Notes: generated from the sequence alone by a model not told the origin. A stretch of DNA of 64,000 nucleotides from Nocardiopsis mwathae (GCF_014201195.1 NZ_JACHDS010000001.1:1612001-1676000); one strand, 5' to 3'. Positions 9,338-20,532 are shown, counted from the stretch's first letter. Translations and numbers: made by a program.

Positions 9338-10606
9338 ATGAGCCGTGTCGGATCCCACCTGGAGCTGCGCATCGACGGTGTCGCGCACGGCGGGTGGTGC
9401 GTGGGACGCCACGACGAGCAGGTCGTCTTCGTCCGCCACGCCCTGCCGGGGGAGCGGGTCCGGGTGCGGGTCACCGAGGAGACCAAGCGCTTCCTGCGCG
9501 GTGAGGCGGTCGAGGTGCTGGAGGCGTCCGCCGACCGGGTCGAGGCGCCCTGCCGGTTCGCCGGGCCGGGCAAGTGCGGCGGCTGCGACTGGCAGCACGC
9601 CACCCTGGACGCGCAGCGCCGGATCAAGGCGCAGGTGGTCACCGAGCAGCTGCGGCGCATCGCCGGAATCGAGCGCGAGGTGACCGTCGAAGAGCTCCCC
9701 GGCACCCCCGACGGCCTGGGCTGGCGCACCCGGGTGCGGTTCGCGGTCGACGGGAAGGGCCGGGCCGGGCTGCGCAGGCACCGCTCGCACGACCTGCAGC
9801 AGATCGACGAGTGCCTGATCGCCCACCCCGAGGTGAACCGCCTGGGCGTGCCCGAGCTGGAGTGGCCCGGCATCGCCGAGGTCGAGGCGGTCTCCTCCGG
9901 GTCGTGTGCCGACACCGCCGTCATCGTCACCCCGCGCGGCGCCAAGCTGCCCCTGCTGCCCACCCCCAAGGCCTCGGCCGCCGTGCTGCGCCGGTTCAAG
10001 GGCGGGCGCACCCAGTCGGTGCGGGGGCGCCGCGGCATCCGGGAGACCGCGGGTGGACGCGAGTACCGTGTCAGCGCCGGAAGCTTCTGGCAGGTGCACC
10101 CGGCCGCCGCGCAGACGCTGAGTGACGCCGTCATCGACGCCCTGGCGCCCAAGCCGGGTGAGACCGCGCTCGACCTGTACTGCGGCGCCGGGCTCTTCGC
10201 CGGTGCGCTGGCCCAGGCCGTCGGCCCCGAGGGGCGGGTCCTGGGCGTGGAGGGCAACGCCGAGGCGGTCCGCGACGCCCAGCACAACCTGCGCGACCTC
10301 CCGTGGGTCCGGGTGGAACGCGCCGACGTCGCCAGCCAGCTGCGGGAGTGGGTCGACATGCGCGTGGACGTCGCGGTCATCGACCCGCCGCGCGCGGGCG
10401 CCGGACGGGTCGTCGCCGAGCAGCTCGCCGAGCTCCGCAACCGCCGGGTGGCCTACGTCTCCTGCGACCCGGCGACCCTGGCCCGCGACCTCGTGGCGTT
10501 CCTGGAGTGCGGCTATGAGCTGGCCGACCTGCGGGCCTTCGACAGCTTCCCGATGACCCACCACGTGGAGTGCGTGGCCACCCTGGTGCGCGAGGGCGCC
10601 GCCTGA
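9338..10606 (+). CDS. TrmA/RlmCD-family class I SAM-dependent RNA (uracil-5-)methyltransferase
   Basis: 422-aa enzyme that methylates C5 of uridine in rRNA or tRNA with S-adenosylmethionine. Domains in order are an N-terminal TRAM RNA-binding domain (residues 1-60), a Cys-bearing segment (CRFAGPGKCGGCDW) resembling the Fe-S cluster motif, a central RNA-recognition domain, and a C-terminal Rossmann domain with YCGAGLFAGAL (SAM site). DPPRAGAG, the catalytic Cys in SCDPATLARD, and the base-acting Glu in FPMTHHVECVATL follow. ATG 9338 follows GGAGG at 9323-9327. The exact rRNA or tRNA site cannot be read from sequence. Confidence 0.93.
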   Translation: MSRVGSHLELRIDGVAHGGWCVGRHDEQVVFVRHALPGERVRVRVTEETKRFLRGEAVEVLEASADRVEAPCRFAGPGKCGGCDWQHATLDAQRRIKAQVVTEQLRRIAGIEREVTVEELPGTPDGLGWRTRVRFAVDGKGRAGLRRHRSHDLQQIDECLIAHPEVNRLGVPELEWPGIAEVEAVSSGSCADTAVIVTPRGAKLPLLPTPKASAAVLRRFKGGRTQSVRGRRGIRETAGGREYRVSAGSFWQVHPAAAQTLSDAVIDALAPKPGETALDLYCGAGLFAGALAQAVGPEGRVLGVEGNAEAVRDAQHNLRDLPWVRVERADVASQLREWVDMRVDVAVIDPPRAGAGRVVAEQLAELRNRRVAYVSCDPATLARDLVAFLECGYELADLRAFDSFPMTHHVECVATLVREGAA

Positions 10607-10617
10607 CCCTTCCTCGG

Positions 10618-10682
10618 GCGATGATCATGGCGAAAGGCGTCGATTTCGTCCGCTTTCTCCGAGCGTTCGCCATGGTCATCGC
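10618..10682. terminator. Bidirectional hairpin between convergent genes
   Basis: 17-bp inverted repeat: GCGATGATCATGGCGAA at 10618-10634 and TTCGCCATGGTCATCGC at 10666-10682, with one G-U-compatible mismatch and a 31-nt loop. It lies 11 nt after the methyltransferase stop and 12 nt from the end of the convergent operon. Its size and CGATGA ends resemble the hairpin at 7635-7699. Confidence 0.65.
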
Positions 10683-10694
10683 GGAAGGGGAGGC

Positions 10695-12326
10695 TCACCG
10701 GCAGGGCGGGGCCGCGCTGTCCGGAACGGGGGCGACCAGGGCGAAGTCGGCCTCCTCAGGCGCGTCCTCCGGCTCGTCGCCGCGCCAGGCCTCGACGAAC
10801 TCGGCGGCGCGTCGGCGGTGGGTGTCGGTGACGTCGATGCCGAGCAGCCGGGCCGCCTCGTCGGCGCCGGTGCCGGGGGAGACCAGCCGCTCCCAGTGCG
10901 CCTCCAAGCCCCGGGCGACCCGCTGCTCCGGGGCGTCGAGCAGGGCGACCGCGACGGCGGCCTGCTCGGTGTCCCGCGCCGTCCACCGGTTCTCGTACAG
11001 GGCGTTGAAGAGCAGCTCGGTGTCGTGCGACCCCCGGGCGACGAGCCACAGGTACACCGGCAGCCGGGCCTGTCCGCGGATGCTGCAGTCGTACTCGCGG
11101 TAGGTGCGCAGGCCGAGCGCGGGCAGCGCGATCTGCTCGGCGAGGTCCAGCCGGGGTGTCTCCTCGGCGGGGTCCCAGTAGTCGATGGGTGTGGCCAGGC
11201 CGTCCCGCAACGCGTCGGCCTCGCCGTTCCAGGGGTAGCGGCCGAAGGTCTGCTGGACCACGCGCGGCACGTCGCCGCGCGCCCGGCGGGGCAGCGCCGC
11301 GGCGACGGGGGCGGCCGCCGCGTGCCAGTAGGGGATCCACTGCTCGTAGCCGGCGTAGGCGCAGTAGGTGATACCCCCGCGGGTCCGGCACGTGTGGTCG
11401 GGCACCGGCCCGGCCCACGGCGCGTAGGAGCCGACGTCCATCTCGTAGTCGTTCATGCGGCGCCCGTCCTCGTAGCGCTGCGTGTAGGCGGCGGCCGATC
11501 CGGTCAGGCACACGGCGGCCAGCGCGGCCGTGAGCGCCCGGCCCCACCCCCCGGACTGGTGGCGCAGCAGGGCGAGGGCGGCCGCAGCCGCCAGAGCGAG
11601 TCCGAGGTAGACGAGGTGGGCGGGGGCGAGCCACCAGTAGCCGGGGCTGTAGTAGCTGCCGGGCTGCAGCAGTGCGTCCGCGACGCCGCCGATCTGGAAC
11701 ACGCCGGGGATCGCCGTGGCGTCGACGACGCGGACGTCGACCGTGAGCAGCTCGTTGGCGGCTACCAGGAGGATCAGGGCGGGCACCATGAGCCATGACC
11801 GCGTCCACACCCCGACCAGCACACCGACGGTGCCGCCGAGCGCCGAGACCAGCAGCGGCAGGGCGAACGCGGCGGGCGTGACCGAACCCGCGAGCGGCGC
11901 CGGGCCCGACGTCCAGACCAGCACCGCGTAGGGGATGAGGAAGAGCACGGCACCGCCGATCGCGGCGGCGACCAGCAGCGCGGTCAGCCGCGCCCGCCGG
12001 GCCACGGGCAGGGCGGTCCCACCGGTGTAGCGGACCTCCCGCACGGCCGCCGGCAGCGCGGCCACGAACATCCCGGCGCCGGTGATCGCGGAGCCGACCA
12101 GTGCGATGTCGAGGATGCTCCCCCAGTGCGCCAGTTCGGGGCGGTCGAGGTCGCGCAGCGACACGTAGGCGACCGCGAGCCACGGGGCGGGGTTGCGCGC
12201 CAGGCGGGTGAGCTCGAAGGCGACCAGCCGAGCCAGGGACACCAGGGACACCAGGGACGCGATCCGCCGTACACCACCGGGATCCGCCTCACCGGCAGGG
12301 CGGCAGGTCGGGATCGGCGTTCTCAT
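10695..12326 (-). CDS. ABC-2-like membrane protein with extracytoplasmic domain (paralog B)
   Basis: 543-aa protein and last gene of the sigma/anti-sigma/ABC operon. The N-terminal half has about six hydrophobic helices in an ABC-2 permease-like pattern. A hydrophilic C-terminal domain of about 260 residues contains the conserved segment GGITYCAYAGYEQWIPYW preceded by another Cys (DHTCRTRG), and the protein ends PPCR. The same segment occurs in the gene immediately upstream, so the two are tandem paralogs. ATG 12326 is chosen because GAGGAG lies 10 nt upstream; it overlaps the previous gene by 38 nt. It probably forms the membrane part of an exporter with the ATPase; the substrate is unknown. 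Confidence 0.75.
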   Translation of the reverse strand: MRTPIPTCRPAGEADPGGVRRIASLVSLVSLARLVAFELTRLARNPAPWLAVAYVSLRDLDRPELAHWGSILDIALVGSAITGAGMFVAALPAAVREVRYTGGTALPVARRARLTALLVAAAIGGAVLFLIPYAVLVWTSGPAPLAGSVTPAAFALPLLVSALGGTVGVLVGVWTRSWLMVPALILLVAANELLTVDVRVVDATAIPGVFQIGGVADALLQPGSYYSPGYWWLAPAHLVYLGLALAAAAALALLRHQSGGWGRALTAALAAVCLTGSAAAYTQRYEDGRRMNDYEMDVGSYAPWAGPVPDHTCRTRGGITYCAYAGYEQWIPYWHAAAAPVAAALPRRARGDVPRVVQQTFGRYPWNGEADALRDGLATPIDYWDPAEETPRLDLAEQIALPALGLRTYREYDCSIRGQARLPVYLWLVARGSHDTELLFNALYENRWTARDTEQAAVAVALLDAPEQRVARGLEAHWERLVSPGTGADEAARLLGIDVTDTHRRRAAEFVEAWRGDEPEDAPEEADFALVAPVPDSAAPPCR

Positions 12327-13851
12327 CGGCGGCGTTCTCCTCATCCAGCAGGGTGAACTCGGAGGTGTGATCGGCGACGTAGATCCGGTCGAGTTCCTCT
12401 TCGGCGCGCGCCCGGTGGGCGTCGGTCACGTCGACGCCGAGCAGCCGGGCGGCGTCGGCCGACGTGGCGTCAGGCGAGGTTAGCCGCTCCCAGTGCCGGT
12501 CCAGTCCGCGGACGATCCGGTCCTCGGGGGCCTCCGCCAGGGCGAGGGCGGTCGCGATGTCCTCGGTCCTGGCGCCGGTGGCGTCCTCGCCCCAGACGGT
12601 CCACATCCCCTGGTCGGCCTCGTCGGGGGCGGGCCTGGTGGCGAGCCAGAAGTACAGCGGAAGGCGCGCCTGGCCGCGCAGCGTGCACTCGCCGTAGTGC
12701 CACCTCTCGGGCAGACCCAGTGTGAGTTGGACGAACTGGGTGGCCAGGTCCTGCTCGCTCCAGAGGGGGTCGGTGTCCCAGATCTCGACGGGAACGGCGA
12801 CACCGTCGAGAACAGTCGCCTGCGGGCTCTCGAAACTCTGCAGGGCGACCTCCGGCAGGTCGGCGCGCTGGGTGGGCGGCAGGGCCGCAACGACCGGTTC
12901 CACGGCCCGCCGCCAGTAGGGGATCCACCGCTCATAGCCGGCGTAGCCGCAGTACGTCACGCCGTCGTGGTCTTCGCACACGCGCTCCGGGACGGCGACC
13001 CAGCTCGGGATATCGGGGCCTTCCCCGGACCACAGGTCGCCCTGCGACCGCTGGTCGGTATAGGCGGCGGCCACTCCGGCCAGCAGCAGGACGGTGAGCC
13101 CGGCGGCGGTGGCCCGCCGCCGCAGACCGGGCAGCGAGCGCAGGACCGCGGCGGCGTACCCCGCGGCGATGAGGCAGAGGAGCTGCACCACGTGGACCGC
13201 CGGGATCCCCCAGAGGGACGAGTAGCCGTCGGCCTGGGGCCGCAGCAGGGCGTCGGCCGCCGTGTAGGCCGCGGCCGCGCCGGCCGCCGGCGCGTCGACC
13301 AGCGTCGATCCGACGTTCATGAACTCGGCCAGGAACAGGTAGCTCGGGATGACCAGCACCGGCACCAGGGCGGGGAGCAGCGACCTGGTCCAGGTGCCGA
13401 TCAGCACCCCGGCGACCCCTCCGGCGGCCGCGATCAGCGGCGGAGTGGCGAGTTCTGCCGGGGTCAGTGTGCCGGCGACCTCGGCGGGGTTCACGAACAG
13501 CGGCACCGTCGCCCAGGGCAGCGCGCCCAGAGCCGCGCCGCACAGCGTGACGGCGGCCAGCAGAGCGATCGAGCGCTGCACGGGCCCCAGCGGCGCGGTG
13601 ACGGCGCCTCCGTAGCGGGCGTCCCGCACCGCGGGGAAGAGCCCGGCCAGGAACATGGCCGCGGCGGCCATCTCGCTGATCTGGATCGCCTCACGGGCCA
13701 GTGCTCCCCAGGCCTGAAGCTGGCCGGTGTCGCCGCGGCCGCTGGGCAGCCCCTGCAGGAGGATGATCCCGGCGACCGCGAGCCAGACGAACGGGCTCCG
13801 CACCAGCCGCTTGGCATAGAACCAGGTCAGCCGTGCGATGGACATCGTCAT
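12289..13851 (-). CDS. ABC-2-like membrane protein with extracytoplasmic domain (paralog A)
   Basis: 520-aa membrane protein. The N terminus MTMSIARLTWFYAKRL is followed by six hydrophobic segments up to about residue 250, then a soluble C-terminal domain. That domain has a Cys pair in VCEDHDGVTYCGYAGYERW and two further conserved stretches shared with paralog B (ECTLRGQARLPLYFWL, HWERLTSP). ATG 13851 overlaps the ATPase stop as ATGA. The two paralogs could form a heterodimeric permease. If the soluble domain faces outward, its Cys residues may form a disulfide. Substrate and direction of transport are unknown. Confidence 0.78.
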   Translation of the reverse strand: MTMSIARLTWFYAKRLVRSPFVWLAVAGIILLQGLPSGRGDTGQLQAWGALAREAIQISEMAAAAMFLAGLFPAVRDARYGGAVTAPLGPVQRSIALLAAVTLCGAALGALPWATVPLFVNPAEVAGTLTPAELATPPLIAAAGGVAGVLIGTWTRSLLPALVPVLVIPSYLFLAEFMNVGSTLVDAPAAGAAAAYTAADALLRPQADGYSSLWGIPAVHVVQLLCLIAAGYAAAVLRSLPGLRRRATAAGLTVLLLAGVAAAYTDQRSQGDLWSGEGPDIPSWVAVPERVCEDHDGVTYCGYAGYERWIPYWRRAVEPVVAALPPTQRADLPEVALQSFESPQATVLDGVAVPVEIWDTDPLWSEQDLATQFVQLTLGLPERWHYGECTLRGQARLPLYFWLATRPAPDEADQGMWTVWGEDATGARTEDIATALALAEAPEDRIVRGLDRHWERLTSPDATSADAARLLGVDVTDAHRARAEEELDRIYVADHTSEFTLLDEENAADENADPDLPPCR

Positions 13852-14813
13852 GTGAGACCCGGGCCCGCCGTCCCGCGTCCTGCCGTGTCCCCGGTCCTGG
13901 CCGTGTCGGCCGCGCCGGTCAGCAGCAGGTAGCCGTCCTCCAGGGTGGGCTCGACCGGTTCCGCGGACTCCTCGTAGCCCTCCGGCGGCCGCGTCGCGTC
14001 CGGGGTCAGCACGCGGTACCGGCCGTCGGGCCGCCGCCACGTCGTGGTCCCCGCCGAGGGCCGCTCGGGCAGTGACCACACGTGCCCGTGCGCCCGCCCG
14101 ATGAGCTCGGCGGGGGTGCCGGTGAACACCAGCCGCCCCTCGTCCAGCACGACGACGCGGTTGCACAGCGCCTCGACGTCCTCGATCTGGTGGGTGGACA
14201 GGACGACCGTGCGCGTCGTGGCGAACTCCGAGACCAGGTCGCGGAAGCGGATCCGCTGCTCGGGGTCGAGCCCGATGGTGGGCTCGTCCAGCAGCAGCAG
14301 CCGAGGCTCGCCCAGCAGCGCACCGGCCAGTGCGAGCCGCTGCTTCATTCCGCCCGACAGGCGGCGCACCCGGCTGAAGCGGCGGTCGTACAGCCCCACC
14401 AGGCCCAGTACCCGGCGCACCTCGTCGTGCCGCCGCCTGCGCCCGCCCAGCTCCTTGAGCACGGCGATGTAGTCCAGCAGGCCGAACGCGGTGAAGTGCG
14501 GGTACAGTGTCGGGTTCTGCGGCAGGTGGCCGAGCCGCCGGCGGATCTCGGTCCGGTCCGCGGCCCGTTCCGGGTTGAGGCCGAGGATCTCCAGGCGGCC
14601 GCCGGTGGGGTCCAGGTCGGTCGCCAGGCAGCGCAGCAGCGTGGTCTTGCCCGCTCCGTTACGCCCCAGCAGGCCGGTCACCCCCGTGCCGAGCTCCAGC
14701 GTGAGGTCGCTCAGGGCGGCGCGCAGTCCGTAGCGCCGCGTCACCCCCTGTGCGGAGACGGTGGTGCCGAGCCCGGGGCACGCGGGCGTCGCGTGTGCGG
14801 TGGATGTGGTCAT
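13848..14813 (-). CDS. ABC transporter ATP-binding protein
   Basis: 321-aa nucleotide-binding subunit. It has Walker A GRNGAGKTT, a Q-loop in LGHLPQNPTLYP, signature LSGGMKQRLALA, Walker B LLLLDEPTIGLD and H-loop STHQIED, the full set of an ABC-2/DrrA-type exporter ATPase. After the core (about residue 235) an 85-residue extension ends in a Thr/Gly-rich tail and is less conserved. Start and stop overlap the neighbouring genes by 4 nt each, so translation is coupled across the operon. Its partners are the two downstream membrane proteins. Confidence 0.92.
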   Translation of the reverse strand: MTTSTAHATPACPGLGTTVSAQGVTRRYGLRAALSDLTLELGTGVTGLLGRNGAGKTTLLRCLATDLDPTGGRLEILGLNPERAADRTEIRRRLGHLPQNPTLYPHFTAFGLLDYIAVLKELGGRRRRHDEVRRVLGLVGLYDRRFSRVRRLSGGMKQRLALAGALLGEPRLLLLDEPTIGLDPEQRIRFRDLVSEFATTRTVVLSTHQIEDVEALCNRVVVLDEGRLVFTGTPAELIGRAHGHVWSLPERPSAGTTTWRRPDGRYRVLTPDATRPPEGYEESAEPVEPTLEDGYLLLTGAADTARTGDTAGRGTAGPGLT

Positions 14814-15625
14814 TCGGACCACCCGTGCCGCATCCGCAGGACCGCGAACGATCCGGCCATCAGGAGGAACGCCGCGGCCCACAGCGCCTGGGCGTGCGGG
14901 GCGAACAGCTGCTCGGGCCGCAGATGCTGGGCCGCGGTCGTCAGCGTCAGCGACGCCAGCCAGCCACCGGCCAAAAGAGCGCTGGCCAGGGTGAGGTTCA
15001 CCCATCGCGACAGCGTCAGCGACGCCGCGACCAGGGTCAGCGCCGGGAGCAGCCAGGCGATCGGAGCCCAGTCGGGACCTGCGGTGCCGGGCAGCAGCAG
15101 GGCGGCGACCGTGCACAGTGTGAACGCGGGGATGAGCACCGCCATGGCGCGCAGGAACAGCAGCCGCTGACCGCCCATCGGGGTCACCGAGGTGAATTCG
15201 TGTGCTGGGTCCACGCCCCGGCCGTAGGCCAGGGCCACGCCGACCAGCGGGAGAACCGGGGCCAGGAAATAGAACATCAGCGAACCGTGCGGGACCGTGT
15301 GCGCGGCGACCAGGGCCGTGCCCAGGACCGCCACCATCGCGATCAGCCACGCGCGGTAGAGCGCCGGTGTGGCGACCAGGAGCCGTGCGGTGGACTCGTT
15401 GAGCCCGCACGCCTCCAGTGCGCGTTCCAGCAGGCTGCGTCGGGGGCGGTCGACGATGTCGCGCAGCTGCGCCCAGCTCGCCTCCAGCCACTGTTCGTCG
15501 GTCGGCAGGTCGTTGCGGCAGGTCGCACAGTGCATCAGGTGGGCCTCCGCGGACATCGCCGAAGCGTCGTCCGCACGTCCGGCGGCATAGTCCGCGAGTT
15601 GCCGGGATGTGAGATGCCAGGTCAT
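14810..15625 (-). CDS. Polytopic zinc-finger anti-sigma factor
   Basis: 271-aa protein with an N-terminal zf-HC2/ZAS domain: the zinc motif H-x3-C-x2-C appears as HLMHCATC near residue 30. After a cytoplasmic linker come six hydrophobic helices, roughly residues 85-265. Most ZAS anti-sigma factors have one membrane helix, so the six-helix membrane part is unusual and resembles an ABC-2-like or sensory membrane domain. The ATG overlaps the sigma-factor stop by 4 nt. It should hold the ECF sigma factor inactive at the membrane until a signal, possibly from the co-encoded transporter, releases it. Confidence 0.85.
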   Translation of the reverse strand: MTWHLTSRQLADYAAGRADDASAMSAEAHLMHCATCRNDLPTDEQWLEASWAQLRDIVDRPRRSLLERALEACGLNESTARLLVATPALYRAWLIAMVAVLGTALVAAHTVPHGSLMFYFLAPVLPLVGVALAYGRGVDPAHEFTSVTPMGGQRLLFLRAMAVLIPAFTLCTVAALLLPGTAGPDWAPIAWLLPALTLVAASLTLSRWVNLTLASALLAGGWLASLTLTTAAQHLRPEQLFAPHAQALWAAAFLLMAGSFAVLRMRHGWSE

Positions 15626-16206
15626 GTCAGCTGCTCCCGGAGTTGGGCCTTGGCCCGCATGACACGGGTCTTGACGGTGCCTTCGGGGATCTGGAGCATC
15701 AGCGCGGCCTCCCGCACGGTCAGCCCGTCCAGGATGGTGGCCTGGATGGCCAGGCGCAGCTCCGGGGAGAGGTTGTTCAGCGCCACACCGAGCGGGCCGT
15801 GCTCGATACGGAGCAGCACCAGGTCCTCCGCCGAAGCCTCGCCCACGGGCTCGTAGGGCTCCGGGTCGGTGTCGCCGATCCACTGGTTGGCGCGCCGGCG
15901 CAGCTGCGAGATGAGCTGGCGGATGGCGATCGTCCAGATCCACGCGCCGGCGTCGCCGTCGGCGTCGCGGGGGGTGAACGTCCTGGCGTTCTTCCAGACC
16001 GCGAGGAACGTCTCCTGCAGGGCGGCGTCGACCAGGTCGGGATCGCTGCACCGGTAGCGCAGGCGCGCCCGCAGCCAGGGGGCGTGCCTGCGGTGCAGGT
16101 GCTCCAGGGCGGAGGAGTCACCGCACGCGACCGCGGCGAGCAGCTCGGCGTCCGAGCCGTCGGGGTCGTAGTCGGGGGTGCGCTTGGCACGTCGGAACAG
16201 CTTCAC
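15622..16206 (-). CDS. ECF-type RNA polymerase sigma factor
   Basis: 194-aa sigma factor with only regions 2 and 4. Region 2 includes LQETFLAVWKNARTF and the core-binding WIWTIAIRQLISQLRRR. Region 4 has a helix-turn-helix GLTVREAALMLQIPEGTVKTRVMRAKAQL. It is first in the five-gene operon. The cognate anti-sigma gene follows with an ATGA overlap. Such operons are typically autoregulated from the sigma promoter, which would lie in the 192-bp spacer upstream shared with the divergent LLM gene. The ECF subgroup is not assigned. Confidence 0.93.
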   Translation of the reverse strand: MKLFRRAKRTPDYDPDGSDAELLAAVACGDSSALEHLHRRHAPWLRARLRYRCSDPDLVDAALQETFLAVWKNARTFTPRDADGDAGAWIWTIAIRQLISQLRRRANQWIGDTDPEPYEPVGEASAEDLVLLRIEHGPLGVALNNLSPELRLAIQATILDGLTVREAALMLQIPEGTVKTRVMRAKAQLREQLT

Positions 16207-16398
16207 GTCGCTACTATCGCGCCTTCGGTCGGGATCGGTTCACCGGGAGGCGCAGGACCGGCGCCGACATTCGACGGTATCCGCTCCCCGCCGGCCGTGC
16301 ATCCGTGACCTGCGACGCAGCGCCGTCCGAGGCCGCGCCGTCACCCATTGCGAGTGTTCGGGTTTCCCGTTCCCCGTGTTGGTAGAACAATGGGGTGC

Positions 16399-17331
16399 AT
16401 GCGCCTGAGGATTTTCACTGAGCCGCAGCAGGGGGCGAGCTACGACACCCTGCTGACGGTGGCGAAGGCGGCGGAGAGCCTCGGCTACGACGCCTTCTTC
16501 CGGTCCGACCACTATCTGAAGATGGGGGACGTCGACGGTCTCCCCGGCCCCACCGACGCCTGGATCACCCTGGCGGGGCTCGCCCGCGACACCTCGCGCA
16601 TCCGCCTGGGCACGCTGATGACCGCTGCGACGTTCCGGCACCCGGGCCCGCTGGCGATCGGTGTCGCCCAGGTCGACCGCATGAGCGGCGGCCGGGTCGA
16701 GTTCGGCTTCGGTGCGGGGTGGTACGAGGAGGAGCACGCGGCCTACGGCATCCCGTTCCCGGCGTCGGGCCGTGAGCGCTTCGACCGCTACGAGGAGCAG
16801 TTGGACATCATCACCGGGCTGTGGGCGACCCCGGTGGGTGAGTCGTTCCGCTACGAGGGCCGCCACTACCGGTTGGCCGAGGGGCCGGCGCTGCCCAAGC
16901 CGCAGCAGGCGCCGCGCCCGCCGGTGCTGATCGGCGGGACCGGTAAGAAGCGCACCCCGCGGCTCGCGGCGGCGCACGCCGACGAGTACAACGTGCCGTT
17001 CTGCGGCGTGGACGACACCTTCGCGGCGTTCGAGCGCACCCGGGCCGCGGTCAAGTCGTCGGGCCGCAGCGAGCCGATGGTGTACTCGGCGGCCCAGGTG
17101 CTGTGCTGCGGCCGCGACGACGCCGAGGTGGCCCGCCGCGCCGGGGCGATCGGGCGGGAGGTCGAGGAGCTGAAGGAGAACGGCCTGGCCGGGACCCCGG
17201 CGGAGATCGTCGACAAGCTCGGCCGGTTCGCCGAGATCGGTACCGAGAGGATGTACCTGCAGGTGCTCGACCTGTCCGACCTGGATCACCTGCAGCTGGT
17301 CGCGGAGCAGGTCGCCCCCCAGGTGGCCTGA
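16399..17331 (+). CDS. LLM class F420-dependent oxidoreductase
   Basis: 310-aa luciferase-like TIM-barrel protein of the F420-dependent branch. It starts MRLRIFTEPQQGASYD. The SDHYLKMGD segment, TATFRHPGPLAIGVAQVDRMSGGRVEFGFGAGW-type core (near residues 75-110) and the C-terminal LxLxDLxDLDHLQL end match actinobacterial members. It probably carries out hydride transfer with reduced F420 on an unknown substrate. ATG 16399 is chosen as the start of homology; ATG 16390 and a more upstream GTG are in frame. No ribosome-binding site precedes it, so a leaderless transcript from TAGAAC (16383-16388) is possible. Confidence 0.9.
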   Translation: MRLRIFTEPQQGASYDTLLTVAKAAESLGYDAFFRSDHYLKMGDVDGLPGPTDAWITLAGLARDTSRIRLGTLMTAATFRHPGPLAIGVAQVDRMSGGRVEFGFGAGWYEEEHAAYGIPFPASGRERFDRYEEQLDIITGLWATPVGESFRYEGRHYRLAEGPALPKPQQAPRPPVLIGGTGKKRTPRLAAAHADEYNVPFCGVDDTFAAFERTRAAVKSSGRSEPMVYSAAQVLCCGRDDAEVARRAGAIGREVEELKENGLAGTPAEIVDKLGRFAEIGTERMYLQVLDLSDLDHLQLVAEQVAPQVA

Positions 17332-17420
17332 CGGGCCACCGGGCGCGGATACGGGCGGCGGCGGTGCCCTCGGCGGTTCCGCCGCACCCTCGTGTGCCCG
17401 GGCGGGGCCCCGGGGGATAA

Positions 17421-17462
17421 CTTGATATCGAGATATACGTTCGATAGCTTGATGTCGAGATA
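17421..17462. promoter_or_regulatory. Direct repeat of an operator-like element in the acnA upstream region
   Basis: CTTGATATCGAGATA (17421-17435) and CTTGATGTCGAGATA (17448-17462) are 15-bp near-identical copies 27 bp apart. Each contains an imperfect palindrome centred on GATATC/GATGTC. The 388-bp spacer 17332-17719 is otherwise GC-rich except for a poly-A patch just after the second copy, and it holds no gene. Palindromes of this size suit a MarR- or PadR-type dimer. The target could be a promoter for acnA or an unseen small transcript. Confidence 0.55.
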
Positions 17463-17719
17463 AAAAACGACAGTTGGTCACCGGGTGTGAGGTTGGCCGC
17501 TGCCACCCTGAGGCAGCCGCGCGTGCGAAACCGCGCGGCCGGTGCGCGCGGCGGCGCGGGCGGCGACATCACCCCTGGTAGAACAGTTACTTTGGCGTGC
17601 TGTGAGGTGGGTCGGCCCCGGTCCACGCGCCATCTCATAAGGGCAGCCTCAGTGATCTCCCGGCGTCGCCGTTAGTGCAGGATGCTGGGAGAAAGTGGCG
17701 AGATCAGGAGGCAAGCATC

Positions 17720-20443
<2,724 letters not shown>

Positions 20444-20466
20444 CCCCCGGCGATCGCGACCCACAT

Positions 20467-20505
20467 CGGGCCGCCCCGTCCACAAGACGGCGGCGGCCCG
20501 TTTCG
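20467..20505. terminator. Hairpin terminator after acnA
   Basis: CGGGCCGCC at 20467-20475 pairs with GGCGGCCCG at 20492-20500. The inner bases CCGTC/GACGG extend the stem with one bulge, and TTTCG follows. It serves acnA and possibly the convergent toxin gene. Confidence 0.75.
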
Positions 20506-20532
20506 TGTGTGCAATGTTCTCGGGAGGCCTTC

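Noticed and set aside
10618-10682. Possible CRISPR-like or attachment-site repeat
   Set aside because: It is a single inverted repeat between convergent genes with no spacer array, integrase or duplicated border. A terminator explains it better.
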